Positions 54,748-64,000 of a DNA stretch of 64,000 nucleotides are shown piece by piece. The translations under genes were made by a program, and so were the position numbers. How positions within the stretch are numbered: the stretch's first letter is position 1; each line of letters starts with the position of its first letter. This DNA comes from Flavobacterium sp. SCGC AAA160-P02 (GTDB lineage: Bacteria > Bacteroidota > Bacteroidia > Flavobacteriales > Flavobacteriaceae). Location of the stretch: assembly GCA_000383355.1 (NCBI GenBank), contig KB911124.1, positions 62,001 through 126,000 on the forward strand, read 5' to 3'. The notes beneath the pieces were generated by a model that was not told where the DNA came from, did no database searches, and worked only from the letters and a program-made list of their open reading frames with translations.

Positions 54748-55637
54748 GCAGTTAGCTCGGTAAAAAGAGTTTCTAAACGTTGGTTTTTTGAACTTAATTC
54801 TAAGATTTTTAAACCATTTTCTTGTGCAAAATCAAAAATAACAGGCCTCATATCTTCTAAAGAATCAAAACTTAGATACCAGGTATTGTCAAAATTATTT
54901 TTATAAGTTTTTAAATTTGGAAGCTTTTGAATAAACTGTTCCTCGAGCTTATAATCAAACGTAACTTCTATAATTTGTTCATTGCTTTGTTTTAGATCTT
55001 TCATAGATGCATCTAGAAGCAATTCTCCTTTTTTAATAATAATGACTCTATCGCAAACAGCCTCTACTTCTTGCATAATATGAGTAGAAAATAAAATTGT
55101 TTTCTCTTTTCCTAAGTCTTTAATTAAAGTTCTTATTTCTTGGAGTTGGTTCGGGTCTAATCCTGTGGTTGGTTCATCTAAGACTAACACATCTGGATTG
55201 TGTAAAATAGCTGCTGCAATACCAACCCGTTGTTGGTATCCTTTTGAAAGCTGGCCTATTTTCTTATGAACTTCTGGCGTAAGCCCCACGGTTTTAATAA
55301 CTGTAGCAATCGTTTCTTTTGAAACCTTAAAAATAGCTGCTTGAAACTGTAAATATTCCTTTACGTACATCTCTTGGTACAAGGGGTTTTGTTCTGGAAG
55401 ATATCCTATGGTAGCCTTTGCCTCTATTGGGTTTGTTAACACATTAATTCCAGACACAAAAACAGTTCCTTTACTTGGTGAAATATAGCCTGTTAAAATC
55501 TTCATCATGGTAGATTTTCCAGCACCATTTGGCCCTAAAAACCCAATAATTTCTCCTTTTTTAGCTGAGAAACTTATTTCTTTTAACGCTAATTGAGTTC
55601 CGTAAGATTTTGAAACAGCTTGTACTTCTATAGACAT
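54744..55637 (-). CDS. gldA: Gliding-motility ABC transporter ATPase GldA
   Basis: The 297-residue ABC ATPase has Walker A GPNGAGKST, the signature LSKGYQQRVG, Walker B VLVLDEPTTGLDP and the H-loop FSTHIMQ. Length and sequence fit GldA, which with GldF and GldG forms an ABC transporter required for gliding in Flavobacterium. Other ABC-2 type exporters have similar ATPases, so the name is a strong likelihood, not proof. gldFG is not in the window. The stop overlaps that of dnaE; a promoter box lies just upstream. Confidence 0.85.
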   Translation of the reverse strand: MSIEVQAVSKSYGTQLALKEISFSAKKGEIIGFLGPNGAGKSTMMKILTGYISPSKGTVFVSGINVLTNPIEAKATIGYLPEQNPLYQEMYVKEYLQFQAAIFKVSKETIATVIKTVGLTPEVHKKIGQLSKGYQQRVGIAAAILHNPDVLVLDEPTTGLDPNQLQEIRTLIKDLGKEKTILFSTHIMQEVEAVCDRVIIIKKGELLLDASMKDLKQSNEQIIEVTFDYKLEEQFIQKLPNLKTYKNNFDNTWYLSFDSLEDMRPVIFDFAQENGLKILELSSKNQRLETLFTELTA

Positions 55638-55641
55638 ATAA

Positions 55642-55649
55642 CAAAAGTA
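55642..55649 (-). promoter_or_regulatory. -7 promoter box for gldA
   Basis: TACTTTTG on the minus strand fits TAnnTTTG. It lies only four bases before the ATG, implying a very short or absent leader if it is used. Confidence 0.4.
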
Positions 55650-55692
55650 ATTTATTTAATGTTATAACATCGTCTATTTAATGTTAGTTCAA

Positions 55693-55719
55693 TAAAAAAG
55701 CTGTCTTTTCAGACAGCTT
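55693..55719 (-). terminator. Intrinsic terminator after the metalloprotease gene
   Basis: AAGCTGTC and GACAGCTT form an 8-bp stem with a T-run on the minus-strand side, 36 bases after the metalloprotease stop. Confidence 0.85.
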
Positions 55720-55754
55720 CTTTTATTTTTATAAGCATACAGAATTCTGAAATC

Positions 55755-58700
55755 TTATTCTATCACTAATTTTCTTGTAGTTTGTTTGCTTCCGTTTTTA
55801 ATTTTTAATAGATACAATCCTTTGGCAGTATTTTTAAATGAAATACTTTCAGAAAATCTTGCTGCAACATTATAAAACTGCATCTCTCTTACCAATCTAC
55901 CAGTAAGATCAAATAATTGAAGTTTTACCGTTGCTGTTGATGCTGTTTCAAATTGTAAGTTGAAATTTCCATTAGACGGGTTTGGGTATAAATTAAAACC
56001 TTCAAAAGAAACGTCTTTAATAGAAGCTGTTGCATCTAAAACCTCTACAGTATAATCTTCAACCTCAGCATCTTGATCAGTCATACAAGAAGTTGGGTCT
56101 GAACTGTACCTTGTAGAAACTCTCATGGTTGTAGAACCTAACAGAGCATCTGATGGTATTGTGATAGCCAATGGACTTAATGTAGTTACTCCATTAACTT
56201 GATTGTTAGCAGTTCCCAAATCATATTCTTCATTGGCATCATCAAAATCACAATCTTGATTCCAATCTATCCAGACCAAAGTATGAACTGTATAGTCTCC
56301 ATCAGTATTAACTTGAACTGTTAAATCATGAATTTCATCTGCTTTTACACCTGTACTAATATCTGTATAATCACTATAGGGTCCTGGCTTACCAGAAGAA
56401 TTATCAATAGTATTAAAAACCACTCTTGTTGTACTTGTTTCGAAAGAAGTATTTCCAGTAGATACACACACAGAACAATTTTGTGTTGTAAAAGAACTTA
56501 TTGATGAAAAATTTCCATCTCCACAACTATTTTTAGCTTTTACTCTCCAGTAATAAGTAGTCGATTGATCTAAAGAGGCTTCAGTATAAGAATTTGTTAT
56601 TACATTTTCATTTACTAAAATTGAACTAAACCCAGAGTCAGTAGCAATTTCTATATCATAAGAACTTGCATTTGAAATTTCTTCCCATCTAAAAGTAGGT
56701 GATAAAGCTACTCCAGTACCACTATTACTTGGCGATGTTAAATTCAAAGTTTCAAAAGTTGCATTTAAAATATTTAAAGTTGCATTTATATTTCTTATGA
56801 TAGAATTTGAAGTAGCAATTATTTCTATCGTATATGAATCTACAGCTACTCCATTTAAGTTACTAATAGTCATGGTTACAGTACCATCAGAATTTATAGT
56901 TGTTGGGCTAAAATTAACAGTTGAACCTACTGGTTCACCGGTAGTTGAAAAACTAACATTTTCAGAAAAACCATTTATAAAATCTAATGCAATAGCATAG
57001 GAAGCTGAAGTAGCTCCAGTAGAACATACATCTACAGCACCTGTTGTATTGGTTGCAATAAAGGTTGGATCAGAAGAGCTAATTGTAAAGTTTGTAGAAT
57101 TTACGTTATAAAAAATATTATCTACAGCCACAATCATAATTCTAGCTGAACTAGTTGTGTTGTTAGGAACTACAAAAGCTTCTGACCCATCATTTGGGGT
57201 GTTTGCAGCTAGTGTAATTGGAAAAGTAACACCTCCATCTGTTGACAACAAAATAGTTACATTTTGAGTATTAACTGGCGCTTGATCTGTAGCACCCACC
57301 ACCCAATTAAGTGTTTGATTAGATCCTACAAGCCACTCTACATTTGTAGATGGTCCGTCAACAGTAAATGGAGTAATGTCTAGTGTTGTTACCTTCATAT
57401 CATCTCTTGCACTGTTTCCACCTCCTGTAGCATTATCTCTGACCACTAATGAAAAATTCATCTCTCTAGCAACCGATGGAACAACTTCCCAAGTACTAGA
57501 GGTACTTCCTGCTATTACAGTTGGTAATGCAGGCATATATCTGTTGGGTGAACTTATTGATGAATTAGATCTAAAAGCAGGACCAGAAGTACTTGTTGAG
57601 GCTGGTGGCATAGAAGCTACTTCTGTATCTGTTTGCTCCCAGTTATAACTTAATACATTATTTGAATTTACATCTGAAGCGTTCCCTCGTAATACAAACG
57701 GAGTTGATTTTGGGATTGAATAATCTTCGCTTTCAACTATAACGGGTGCACTATTACCCGTGGAGATAGTTACCGCACAACTAGCACTAGTCTGAATTTT
57801 ATTCCACATTTCAGTAATACTTACAGAATGAAAGTGATCATCACTGTTGTTTTGTACATTGGGAGCACAAATTCCTGCATAACCCATAATTGTAGAGGCA
57901 CTACCTGGCTCTACTGCAGTTGAATTATTTCTATTACAGGGATTATTTTGAGTATGATTTGCTCCAAACTGATGCCCCATTTCATGGGATACATAATCAA
58001 TATCATAAGGATCACCCATTGGAGTTCCAATGCCGGTGACTCCTCTTGCTTTATTTCCTGAAACACATACCACACCCAAACCTGCAAGTCCAGAACCTCC
58101 AGTACTAAAAATATGACCAATATCATAATTAGCAGTACCAATTGTAGTATCACAGATATTTTGAACTTGACCAATCATAGTACCAGCACTTCCATCAGTA
58201 ATTCCATCTGTGGCGGCATCTAAAAAAATAACCTGATCGTTATTATCTACAATTTCCATTCTTACTCCTAAATCTCTTTCGTAAACTCCATTGATTCTTG
58301 TCATGGAAGTATTCATGGCTGATAGCACAGCTGCTTTTTTATCTGCATCTGATGCGTCGCTAGCAATACCTTGGTCATTTAAATGAAATTGCGCATATTC
58401 ACCTGAACAGACTAGAGCCAAACGAAAGATTCTTAAAAGCCCATCATCTGCATTTCTTTGAGAACTAACAACCATTTCTTTAGCATCTAATTGCTCATCT
58501 ACTTCACAGCTAAAATCATGATCTCTTTGTGGCAGACTTGACCTGCTGTAAGATATGTAAGAATTGTAGTTTTTAGTGTATGGATCTATATAGAAAGAAG
58601 GTTTATCTGTGTAAAAGATAACCCCATGAAAACCGTCTGTTCCAAAACTAAATCTTGCAGTTGCAGAAGGATCATCTATTCCTTGTGCGACATACGATTT

Positions 58701-59012
58701 AATTATAGGGAATTTAAGTGCTAAGCCTTTTGATAAAGAAGAGGCTTCCTTGAAGGAAAATCGTTTGACACCATCTAAAGTAGGGAGTTCAATAATAGTT
58801 GATTCATTTATCTTAGCTACTAAGATTTCATTTTTAAATTTTTGAAAATCTAATTCATACACTTTAAAATTAGTTGGAATAGATTTTCTGAATTTTAATG
58901 TTTCTTTAGAAAAATTACTTTTTTTAATATCTACAAATTTCCAGTTCTTTGATTGAGAAAAACTTAAAGTTGTTACTAAACATAAAATAATACGTAGAAT
59001 CATTTTTCTCAT
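55755..59012 (-). CDS. Secreted reprolysin-like zinc metalloprotease with T9SS sorting domain
   Basis: The 1085-residue product has a signal peptide (about residues 1-20) and a propeptide-like region to about 190. The metalloprotease domain has the zinc motif HEMGHQFGANH (H343, E344, H347, H353) and Met-turn IMGYAG, as in M12B/reprolysin-like enzymes. FN3-like modules follow (one with the YYWRVKAKN pattern near 815), then a GEVED domain (about 850-990, containing WIDWNQDCDFDD and EVEDYTVEV). The last 75 residues are a type A T9SS sorting domain. It should be an extracellular protease. It is monocistronic, with a terminator downstream, and divergent from lipB. Confidence 0.9.
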   Translation of the reverse strand: MRKMILRIILCLVTTLSFSQSKNWKFVDIKKSNFSKETLKFRKSIPTNFKVYELDFQKFKNEILVAKINESTIIELPTLDGVKRFSFKEASSLSKGLALKFPIIKSYVAQGIDDPSATARFSFGTDGFHGVIFYTDKPSFYIDPYTKNYNSYISYSRSSLPQRDHDFSCEVDEQLDAKEMVVSSQRNADDGLLRIFRLALVCSGEYAQFHLNDQGIASDASDADKKAAVLSAMNTSMTRINGVYERDLGVRMEIVDNNDQVIFLDAATDGITDGSAGTMIGQVQNICDTTIGTANYDIGHIFSTGGSGLAGLGVVCVSGNKARGVTGIGTPMGDPYDIDYVSHEMGHQFGANHTQNNPCNRNNSTAVEPGSASTIMGYAGICAPNVQNNSDDHFHSVSITEMWNKIQTSASCAVTISTGNSAPVIVESEDYSIPKSTPFVLRGNASDVNSNNVLSYNWEQTDTEVASMPPASTSTSGPAFRSNSSISSPNRYMPALPTVIAGSTSSTWEVVPSVAREMNFSLVVRDNATGGGNSARDDMKVTTLDITPFTVDGPSTNVEWLVGSNQTLNWVVGATDQAPVNTQNVTILLSTDGGVTFPITLAANTPNDGSEAFVVPNNTTSSARIMIVAVDNIFYNVNSTNFTISSSDPTFIATNTTGAVDVCSTGATSASYAIALDFINGFSENVSFSTTGEPVGSTVNFSPTTINSDGTVTMTISNLNGVAVDSYTIEIIATSNSIIRNINATLNILNATFETLNLTSPSNSGTGVALSPTFRWEEISNASSYDIEIATDSGFSSILVNENVITNSYTEASLDQSTTYYWRVKAKNSCGDGNFSSISSFTTQNCSVCVSTGNTSFETSTTRVVFNTIDNSSGKPGPYSDYTDISTGVKADEIHDLTVQVNTDGDYTVHTLVWIDWNQDCDFDDANEEYDLGTANNQVNGVTTLSPLAITIPSDALLGSTTMRVSTRYSSDPTSCMTDQDAEVEDYTVEVLDATASIKDVSFEGFNLYPNPSNGNFNLQFETASTATVKLQLFDLTGRLVREMQFYNVAARFSESISFKNTAKGLYLLKIKNGSKQTTRKLVIE

Positions 59013-59090
59013 AATTAATTGGATTTTGTATTATAATTAAAATTATAGTGAATGGCGCTAAAGGTAATTAAATATTTATCTTTACAACGA

Positions 59091-59804
59091 ATGAAAACAA
59101 ACAAAAAAGTACAGTTAAAAGACGTAGGTTTTAAAGACTATAAAGACATCTGGGAATACCAAACTTCTTTGTTAGATAGCATCATTGCTGTAAAAAGACA
59201 AAACAGAAAAGAAAACACGAATAACCCTACTAAAAATTATTTTCTTTTAGTGGAGCACCCACATGTATATACCTTGGGTAAAAGTGGAGATCTTAGCAAT
59301 CTTTTAATAAATGAACAGCAATTAAAAGAGAAAGAGGCCACTTATTATAAAATAAACAGAGGTGGAGATATTACCTATCATGGTCCTGGTCAAATAGTAG
59401 GCTATCCTATTTTAGATCTTGAGAATTTTTTTACAGATATTCATAAATATTTACGTCTTTTAGAAGAAGTAATTATTAAAACACTGGCTGAATACGGTAT
59501 TAAAGGAGAAAGAAGTAAAGGAGAAACAGGCGTTTGGATAGATGCAGGAACTCCATTTGCTAGAAAAATTTGTGCCATGGGAATTAGAAGTAGCCGCTGG
59601 GTTACCATGCATGGCTTTGCCTTAAATGTAAGTACCAATCTTGGCTATTTTGATCATATTATACCCTGTGGTATTAGAGGAAAAGCAGTCACTTCTTTAG
59701 AGGTTGAGCTAGGTAAAAAAATTGAATTGAATGAAGTAAAAAAGAAAATACTTGTTCATTTTAAAGCTCTTTTTGAGGTTGAAGCATTTGAATCAGATAT
59801 CTAA
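59091..59804 (+). CDS. lipB: Octanoyl-[acyl-carrier-protein]:protein octanoyltransferase
   Basis: LipB moves octanoate from acyl carrier protein to lipoyl domains, the first step of lipoate synthesis, and so serves the pyruvate dehydrogenase complex to which pdhB belongs. The 237-residue form has the family motifs [19 protein letters not shown] and the catalytic lysine (ARKICAMG) and cysteine (IIPCGI). I prefer the ATG at 59091 over one 39 bases upstream because the extra residues (MALKVIKYLSLQR) do not look like LipB and a promoter-like TATCTTTA lies just before 59091. The 3' end overlaps the convergent rnhB by 12 bases. Confidence 0.92.
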   Translation: MKTNKKVQLKDVGFKDYKDIWEYQTSLLDSIIAVKRQNRKENTNNPTKNYFLLVEHPHVYTLGKSGDLSNLLINEQQLKEKEATYYKINRGGDITYHGPGQIVGYPILDLENFFTDIHKYLRLLEEVIIKTLAEYGIKGERSKGETGVWIDAGTPFARKICAMGIRSSRWVTMHGFALNVSTNLGYFDHIIPCGIRGKAVTSLEVELGKKIELNEVKKKILVHFKALFEVEAFESDI

Positions 59805-60440
59805 CTTTAATTGAGTTGGTAGCAGTTTAAATGTTTTTCTATGATACTTTGTAATTCCAAATTCCTGAATTGCTCTTCTGTGTTCTTGTGTTGGGTATCC
59901 TTTGTTTTTTCTCCAATTATATTCTGGAAATTCTGTATGTATTTTTTCCATAAAATCATCTCTATATGTTTTTGCTAATACAGACGCTGCAGCAATACTC
60001 ATAAATTTGGCATCTCCCTTTACAATGGTTTTGTAAGGAATATCTTTATAGGGTTTAAATCTGTTACCATCTACAATAATATATTCAGGAATTATAGACA
60101 TGGCCGAAATAGAACGTTGCATGCCTGTTATTGATGCTTGTAAAACATTTAATTGATCTACTTCTGTATGATTTATAAAAGACACCCCAAATGCCAAGGC
60201 TTCTTTTTCTATAATAGGTCTTAAGATGTTCCTATTGGCCTTAGAAAGCTGCTTAGAGTCATTTAATAATTCGTGGTAAAAGTCAGGTGGTAATATAACA
60301 GCAGCAGCAACAACAGGGCCAGAAAGACATCCTCTGCCTGCTTCATCTGTTCCTGCCTCTAATTGATGTCCGCTGTAATTATTTTTTAACATGCTGCAAA
60401 TTAACATTTTTTGAAGATAATTATTTGAATTCTTTTCCAT
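59793..60440 (-). CDS. rnhB: Ribonuclease HII
   Basis: The 215-residue enzyme removes ribonucleotides from DNA and RNA primers. The catalytic DEAGRG motif is at about 30-35, followed by [14 protein letters not shown] and the [12 protein letters not shown] region with the last metal-binding aspartate. Family members usually have only about ten residues before DEAGRG, so an internal ATG at 60392 ([10 protein letters not shown]) is a serious alternative start that would give about 199 residues. The gene is convergent with lipB and divergent from the porin gene. Confidence 0.92.
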   Translation of the reverse strand: MEKNSNNYLQKMLICSMLKNNYSGHQLEAGTDEAGRGCLSGPVVAAAVILPPDFYHELLNDSKQLSKANRNILRPIIEKEALAFGVSFINHTEVDQLNVLQASITGMQRSISAMSIIPEYIIVDGNRFKPYKDIPYKTIVKGDAKFMSIAAASVLAKTYRDDFMEKIHTEFPEYNWRKNKGYPTQEHRRAIQEFGITKYHRKTFKLLPTQLKLDI

Positions 60441-60474
60441 TTAAAAGTTTACTTTTGTTTTAGAATATTTTTTA

Positions 60475-62460
60475 ATGAAAAGAATTATTTTTTTCCTTTT
60501 TTCTGCCTGGCTTTTAACCACTAATGTAATTGTCTTTGGTCAAACCCTAAAGCCCATAAGAAAAATAGATAAATCAAAAATTAAGAATGAGAGACGTAAT
60601 TTCTCGTTAAACGATTCTATTTCCTCAGGTTCTAACAGGACTAAAAAAATTAATTTAAGTGCTAAAACAACGTACACAGATTACAAGGTTTTTTCGTTTC
60701 TAAAAGAAACTACCTACATAGACACCACTCTAAACATAAAAAAACACTACAAATTTAATTTTTTGCGAAAAGACAACTTTGGCTTGCTCCCTTTTCATAA
60801 TATTGGCCAGACTTTTAACAGATTAACTTATGATTTTGATAAACTAAACCCTGTTCCCAATATTGGTTTTACTGCAAAGCAATTTTCTTTTAATACAATT
60901 GACAATATTAATTACTTTGAAGTTCCTACGCCAACTTCAGAAATTATGTTTCTAACTACACTAGAACAAGGTAGATTTTTAGATTCTTTTTTTACATTAA
61001 ATTTCTCCAAAAGGCTTAACGTTTCTATTGCATATACAGGTCTAAGATCTTTAGGAAAATATAGAGCTGCTTTGGTAAGCCAGGGTAATTTTAGAACAAC
61101 ATTTCATTACGAAACTAAAAAAGGGCAGTACAAAATTAGAGGTCATATAGCAACCCAAGACATCTTGCATGAAGAAAGTGGCGGGCTTACACCTGAAGCT
61201 TTACGTGCTTTTATAGATGATGATCCTAATTTTTCAGACAGAGCAAGGCTAGATGTAAATTTAGAGGATACAGAAAACTTCTTAGAAGCTTCTAGGGTCT
61301 ATTTAGAACAAGAGTATCAACTGCTTACTTCTAAAGATTCTGCCAATCAAAAAGACTTCACCAACTTAAAAATTGGTCATGTATTAGAAAGTAGTCGTGA
61401 AGCATATGAATTTAGACAAGGCTCACCTACCAGCTTTATAGGAACTACTAATTTTTCTGGAACTATTAGAGATGGAGTTAAAAACGCATTCTTCAAAAAT
61501 CAATTTTTTTTAGAATTTAATTCTAAATATGTCTTAGGAACTTTTAGAGTAAAGTCTAGCATCATGAACTATTCTTATGGCTATGACAAAATAATAAATC
61601 AAACAAGCGGCATCACCAAAAGAAAACTCAAAGGGAGTGCTGCTTCTTTTGGAGCAGACTGGAAAGCAAAAATTAATAAATTTCAACTAGATGCAACGGG
61701 TGAAATAACACCTGGTTCTGCAAGATTAGCAGGCACAAACCTTCAAGGCAACCTGTCTTATAAAAAAGATAGTTTGTTTGACCTAAAGGCAAGTATTTTA
61801 TTAAACTCTACATCTCCAAACTTTAATTATTTACTTCATCAGAGCTCTTATGATGGGTACAATTGGGAAAATAATTTTGACAATATAAGAACTCAAAACT
61901 TAGGTTTTCAGATAAGTTCTAAATGGCTGAACGCGGCTGTAAATTTAACTAATATTGAAAATTACACCTATTTTGGAGAAGATAACAAACCACAACAATA
62001 CTCAGAAAATGTTACTTATTTAAAAGTAAAGGCATCTAGAGAATTTAGCTACAAAAAATTTGCCTTAGACAATACCATCATGTACCAAAATGTGAGTGGA
62101 GGCTCTGCTGTTTTTAGAGTACCAGAACTCATCACTAGAAATACCTTGTACTATTCAGATTATTGGTTTAAAGGAAAGCCTATGCAGGTTCAAATTGGAG
62201 CTACTTTTAACTATTTTACAGCCTACAAGGCAAACGCATACAATCCTTTATTAGCAGAGTTTACACTTCAAAATTCTGAAGAAATTGGGTTTCCTTCTGT
62301 AGATATCTTTTTTAACGCACAAATAAGAAGAACTCGGCTTTATTTTAGAATAGACAACGCGCTATCAGATCTTGGAAACAAAAACTATTTCTCTGCACCA
62401 AATTACCCATACAGAGACTTTACGATTCGTTTTGGACTTGTCTGGAATTGGTTTATCTAA
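60475..62460 (+). CDS. Putative outer-membrane porin
   Basis: The 661-residue product has a signal peptide (about residues 1-22), then a strand-rich body with alternating aromatic residues ending in RFGLVWNWFI, as expected for an outer-membrane beta-barrel with a C-terminal aromatic residue. The features fit the 'putative porin' family of Bacteroidota, whose substrate is unknown. No plug domain or TonB box is visible, so it is not a TonB-dependent receptor. It ends five bases from the convergent nhaC gene. Confidence 0.72.
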   Translation: MKRIIFFLFSAWLLTTNVIVFGQTLKPIRKIDKSKIKNERRNFSLNDSISSGSNRTKKINLSAKTTYTDYKVFSFLKETTYIDTTLNIKKHYKFNFLRKDNFGLLPFHNIGQTFNRLTYDFDKLNPVPNIGFTAKQFSFNTIDNINYFEVPTPTSEIMFLTTLEQGRFLDSFFTLNFSKRLNVSIAYTGLRSLGKYRAALVSQGNFRTTFHYETKKGQYKIRGHIATQDILHEESGGLTPEALRAFIDDDPNFSDRARLDVNLEDTENFLEASRVYLEQEYQLLTSKDSANQKDFTNLKIGHVLESSREAYEFRQGSPTSFIGTTNFSGTIRDGVKNAFFKNQFFLEFNSKYVLGTFRVKSSIMNYSYGYDKIINQTSGITKRKLKGSAASFGADWKAKINKFQLDATGEITPGSARLAGTNLQGNLSYKKDSLFDLKASILLNSTSPNFNYLLHQSSYDGYNWENNFDNIRTQNLGFQISSKWLNAAVNLTNIENYTYFGEDNKPQQYSENVTYLKVKASREFSYKKFALDNTIMYQNVSGGSAVFRVPELITRNTLYYSDYWFKGKPMQVQIGATFNYFTAYKANAYNPLLAEFTLQNSEEIGFPSVDIFFNAQIRRTRLYFRIDNALSDLGNKNYFSAPNYPYRDFTIRFGLVWNWFI

Positions 62461-62465
62461 AGTTC

Positions 62466-63950
62466 TTATTTGCTAGCTAACTGTCTTATTTTTATCCTAA
62501 ACGCAGCAAATAATAAGGTTGTAAATGGAGATAGCCAGTTAAAAATTGCATAGACAAAGTACTCTCCAACACTTACACCTAAAACACCTGAATGATAAGC
62601 TCCACAGGTATTCCATGGAATTAATACAGAAGTAACGGTTCCAGAATCTTCTAAGGTTCTGCTTAAGTTTTCGGGAGCCAAGCCTTTTTCTTTAAAAGCT
62701 TTTGAATACATTTTACCCGGTACAACTATGGCTAAGTATTGATCTGATGCTGTAAAATTTAATCCAATACATGTAAATACTGTACTGGCAAACAACCCAA
62801 AAACAGAATCAAAAAGCTGTAGCATAAAACTACTAATCTTGGCTAAGGCGCCAATTGCATCCATAATTCCTCCAAAAACCATAGCACATAAAATAAGCCA
62901 GATGGTTCCCATCATTTTTGCCATACCTCCAGAGGTAAATAAATCTGCTAAAATTTCATTGTCTGTTGCAATAGCAGTATCAACGGTTATAGCGGTCATT
63001 AGACCTTTATAGGCTGAATTAAAAGTTAACTCAGTTGCACCAGCAATATTCATAATAATTTGTGGCTGAAAAAATAATGCAAAAATTGCTGCTAGAAGAG
63101 TTCCAGCAAGTAAGGCTATTAAAGGTGGTGTTTTTTTTATGATAAGAATAATTACTGTAACAGGTACTAAAAATAACCAAGGGCTTATATTAAAAGCCTT
63201 ATCTATATCTCCTAGCATTACAGAAGTATCTGCATCACCATTAACATTTAGTGTGAGCCCTATAATTATAAAAATAATTAAAGTAACTATAAACGTAGGA
63301 ACTGTGGTATATGCCATATATTTTATGTGAGTAAACAAATCTGTTCCTGCCATGGCTGGCGCTAAGTTTGTTGTATCAGACATTGGAGACATTTTATCTC
63401 CAAAATAAGCACCAGATAGAACTGCTCCTGCAGTCATCCCTAGAGAAATATCTAAAGCTCCTGCAATTCCTATTAATGCAATTCCTACGGTGGCTGAAGT
63501 GGTCCAAGAGCTTCCTGTAGCAACAGAAATAACCGCGCAAATAATTAAACATGCGGGTAAAAATATTGTGGGGTTTAAAATTTGTAAACCATAATAAATC
63601 ATGGTAGGAATAATACCACTAACCAACCATGTACCAGCTAGAGCTCCAACCATCAATAAAATAAATAGTGCACTTGATGTTGATTTTACATTCTCAGCAA
63701 CCTCATCCATCATTCTTGAAAAGGAAACCTTATTTCTAAAACCTACGATTGCGGCAACAGCTCCTCCCATTAATAATATAAATTGATTTGTTCCACTTAA
63801 TGAGTCATCACCAAAAATAAAAACATTGTAGGCCAACATCCCTACTAAAATGATGATAGGAATAATTGCTTCTAAAATAGAAAGCTCACTATTCTCCATT
63901 ATTTTTTGATCTTGTATTTTTATCTCAGAAAGGTTTTCTTGGTCTTGCAT
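62466..63950 (-). CDS. nhaC: Na+/H+ antiporter, NhaC family
   Basis: The 494-residue inner-membrane protein has about 12 helices with NhaC-type motifs, among them SVATGSSWTTSATVGIALIG, GDKMSPMSDTTNLAPAM and the late PGKMY and IPWNTCGAYHSGVLGV segments. NhaC antiporters export sodium in exchange for protons, and some relatives exchange malate and lactate, so the exact substrate is not certain. A short charged N-terminus precedes the first helix. The gene is convergent with the porin gene, and its upstream region is cut off by the window edge. Confidence 0.88.
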   Translation of the reverse strand: MQDQENLSEIKIQDQKIMENSELSILEAIIPIIILVGMLAYNVFIFGDDSLSGTNQFILLMGGAVAAIVGFRNKVSFSRMMDEVAENVKSTSSALFILLMVGALAGTWLVSGIIPTMIYYGLQILNPTIFLPACLIICAVISVATGSSWTTSATVGIALIGIAGALDISLGMTAGAVLSGAYFGDKMSPMSDTTNLAPAMAGTDLFTHIKYMAYTTVPTFIVTLIIFIIIGLTLNVNGDADTSVMLGDIDKAFNISPWLFLVPVTVIILIIKKTPPLIALLAGTLLAAIFALFFQPQIIMNIAGATELTFNSAYKGLMTAITVDTAIATDNEILADLFTSGGMAKMMGTIWLILCAMVFGGIMDAIGALAKISSFMLQLFDSVFGLFASTVFTCIGLNFTASDQYLAIVVPGKMYSKAFKEKGLAPENLSRTLEDSGTVTSVLIPWNTCGAYHSGVLGVSVGEYFVYAIFNWLSPFTTLLFAAFRIKIRQLASK

Positions 63951-64000
63951 CGTCTCAATTTTTGTTTTGTAATGTTACGATTTTAGAAGAAGCTATGCAA

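Overview
The window looks like a chromosomal segment of a marine member of the Flavobacteriaceae (Bacteroidota). It is strongly AT-rich. Several genes are preceded by the Bacteroidota promoter box TAnnTTTG. Secreted enzymes end in type IX secretion (T9SS) sorting domains, and gldA (gliding motility) is present. DNA polymerase III alpha carries an N-terminal proofreading exonuclease, and ribosomal protein S16 has a long tail, both as in this group. No rRNA, plasmid or phage genes were seen, and the only tRNA recognised is tRNA-Ser(GGA).

Layout. (1) 0-19 kb is mostly conserved chromosome: a membrane glycosyltransferase-like protein, pdhB, a DUF5686-type outer-membrane protein, a very large secreted GH81 beta-1,3-glucanase, soluble and membrane-bound pyrophosphatases side by side, an alpha/beta hydrolase, an AraC regulator, a PEBP-family protein and a VPS10-like BNR-repeat protein. 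(2) 19-33.3 kb is an accessory region. It holds a Crp/Fnr regulator with a nitroreductase and an Hsp31-like protein, then small orphan genes. These are separated by a dispersed, structured intergenic repeat: four clear copies plus one remnant, all in the same orientation. Also here are a truncated phospholipase-D-like gene next to a GC-rich palindrome, a two-gene unit (four-helix membrane protein plus ComEC-like metallo-beta-lactamase-fold hydrolase), and a three-gene restriction-modification-like operon. (3) 33.3-41.4 kb is a 5-oxoproline (pyroglutamate) cluster: pxpABC, an exported P1-family peptidase, an NRAMP-like transporter lacking the usual metal ligands and a DUF2891 lipoprotein, with an isochorismatase-like hydrolase and an AraC regulator alongside. 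(4) 41.4-64 kb is conserved chromosome again (pckA, DUF423, saccharopine dehydrogenase-like, trmN6, rpsP-rimM-tRNA-Ser, dnaE, gldA, lipB, rnhB, putative porin, nhaC), plus two secreted T9SS enzymes (a GH16 glucanase and a reprolysin-like metalloprotease).

How the genes fit together. The GH81 and GH16 enzymes both point to use of laminarin-type beta-1,3-glucan, exported through T9SS. The pxp cluster reads as a peptide or pyroglutamate salvage route: an exported peptidase, an uptake candidate and an ATP-dependent oxoprolinase. The most unusual unit is at 26.2-33.3 kb. A PLD-nuclease/SNF2 translocase, a methyltransferase with a target-recognition domain and a small restriction-associated domain protein together resemble a Type ISP restriction enzyme split into separate polypeptides with a different nuclease. 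The adjacent membrane protein/MBL pair is a candidate second defence unit. A further oddity is a four-unit 107-bp tandem repeat just downstream of tRNA-Ser, bounded by what look like two diverged copies of the tRNA 3' end and its terminator.

Limits. All assignments come from reading motifs and gene order; no database search was run. Boundaries of the repeats and some start codons are approximate.
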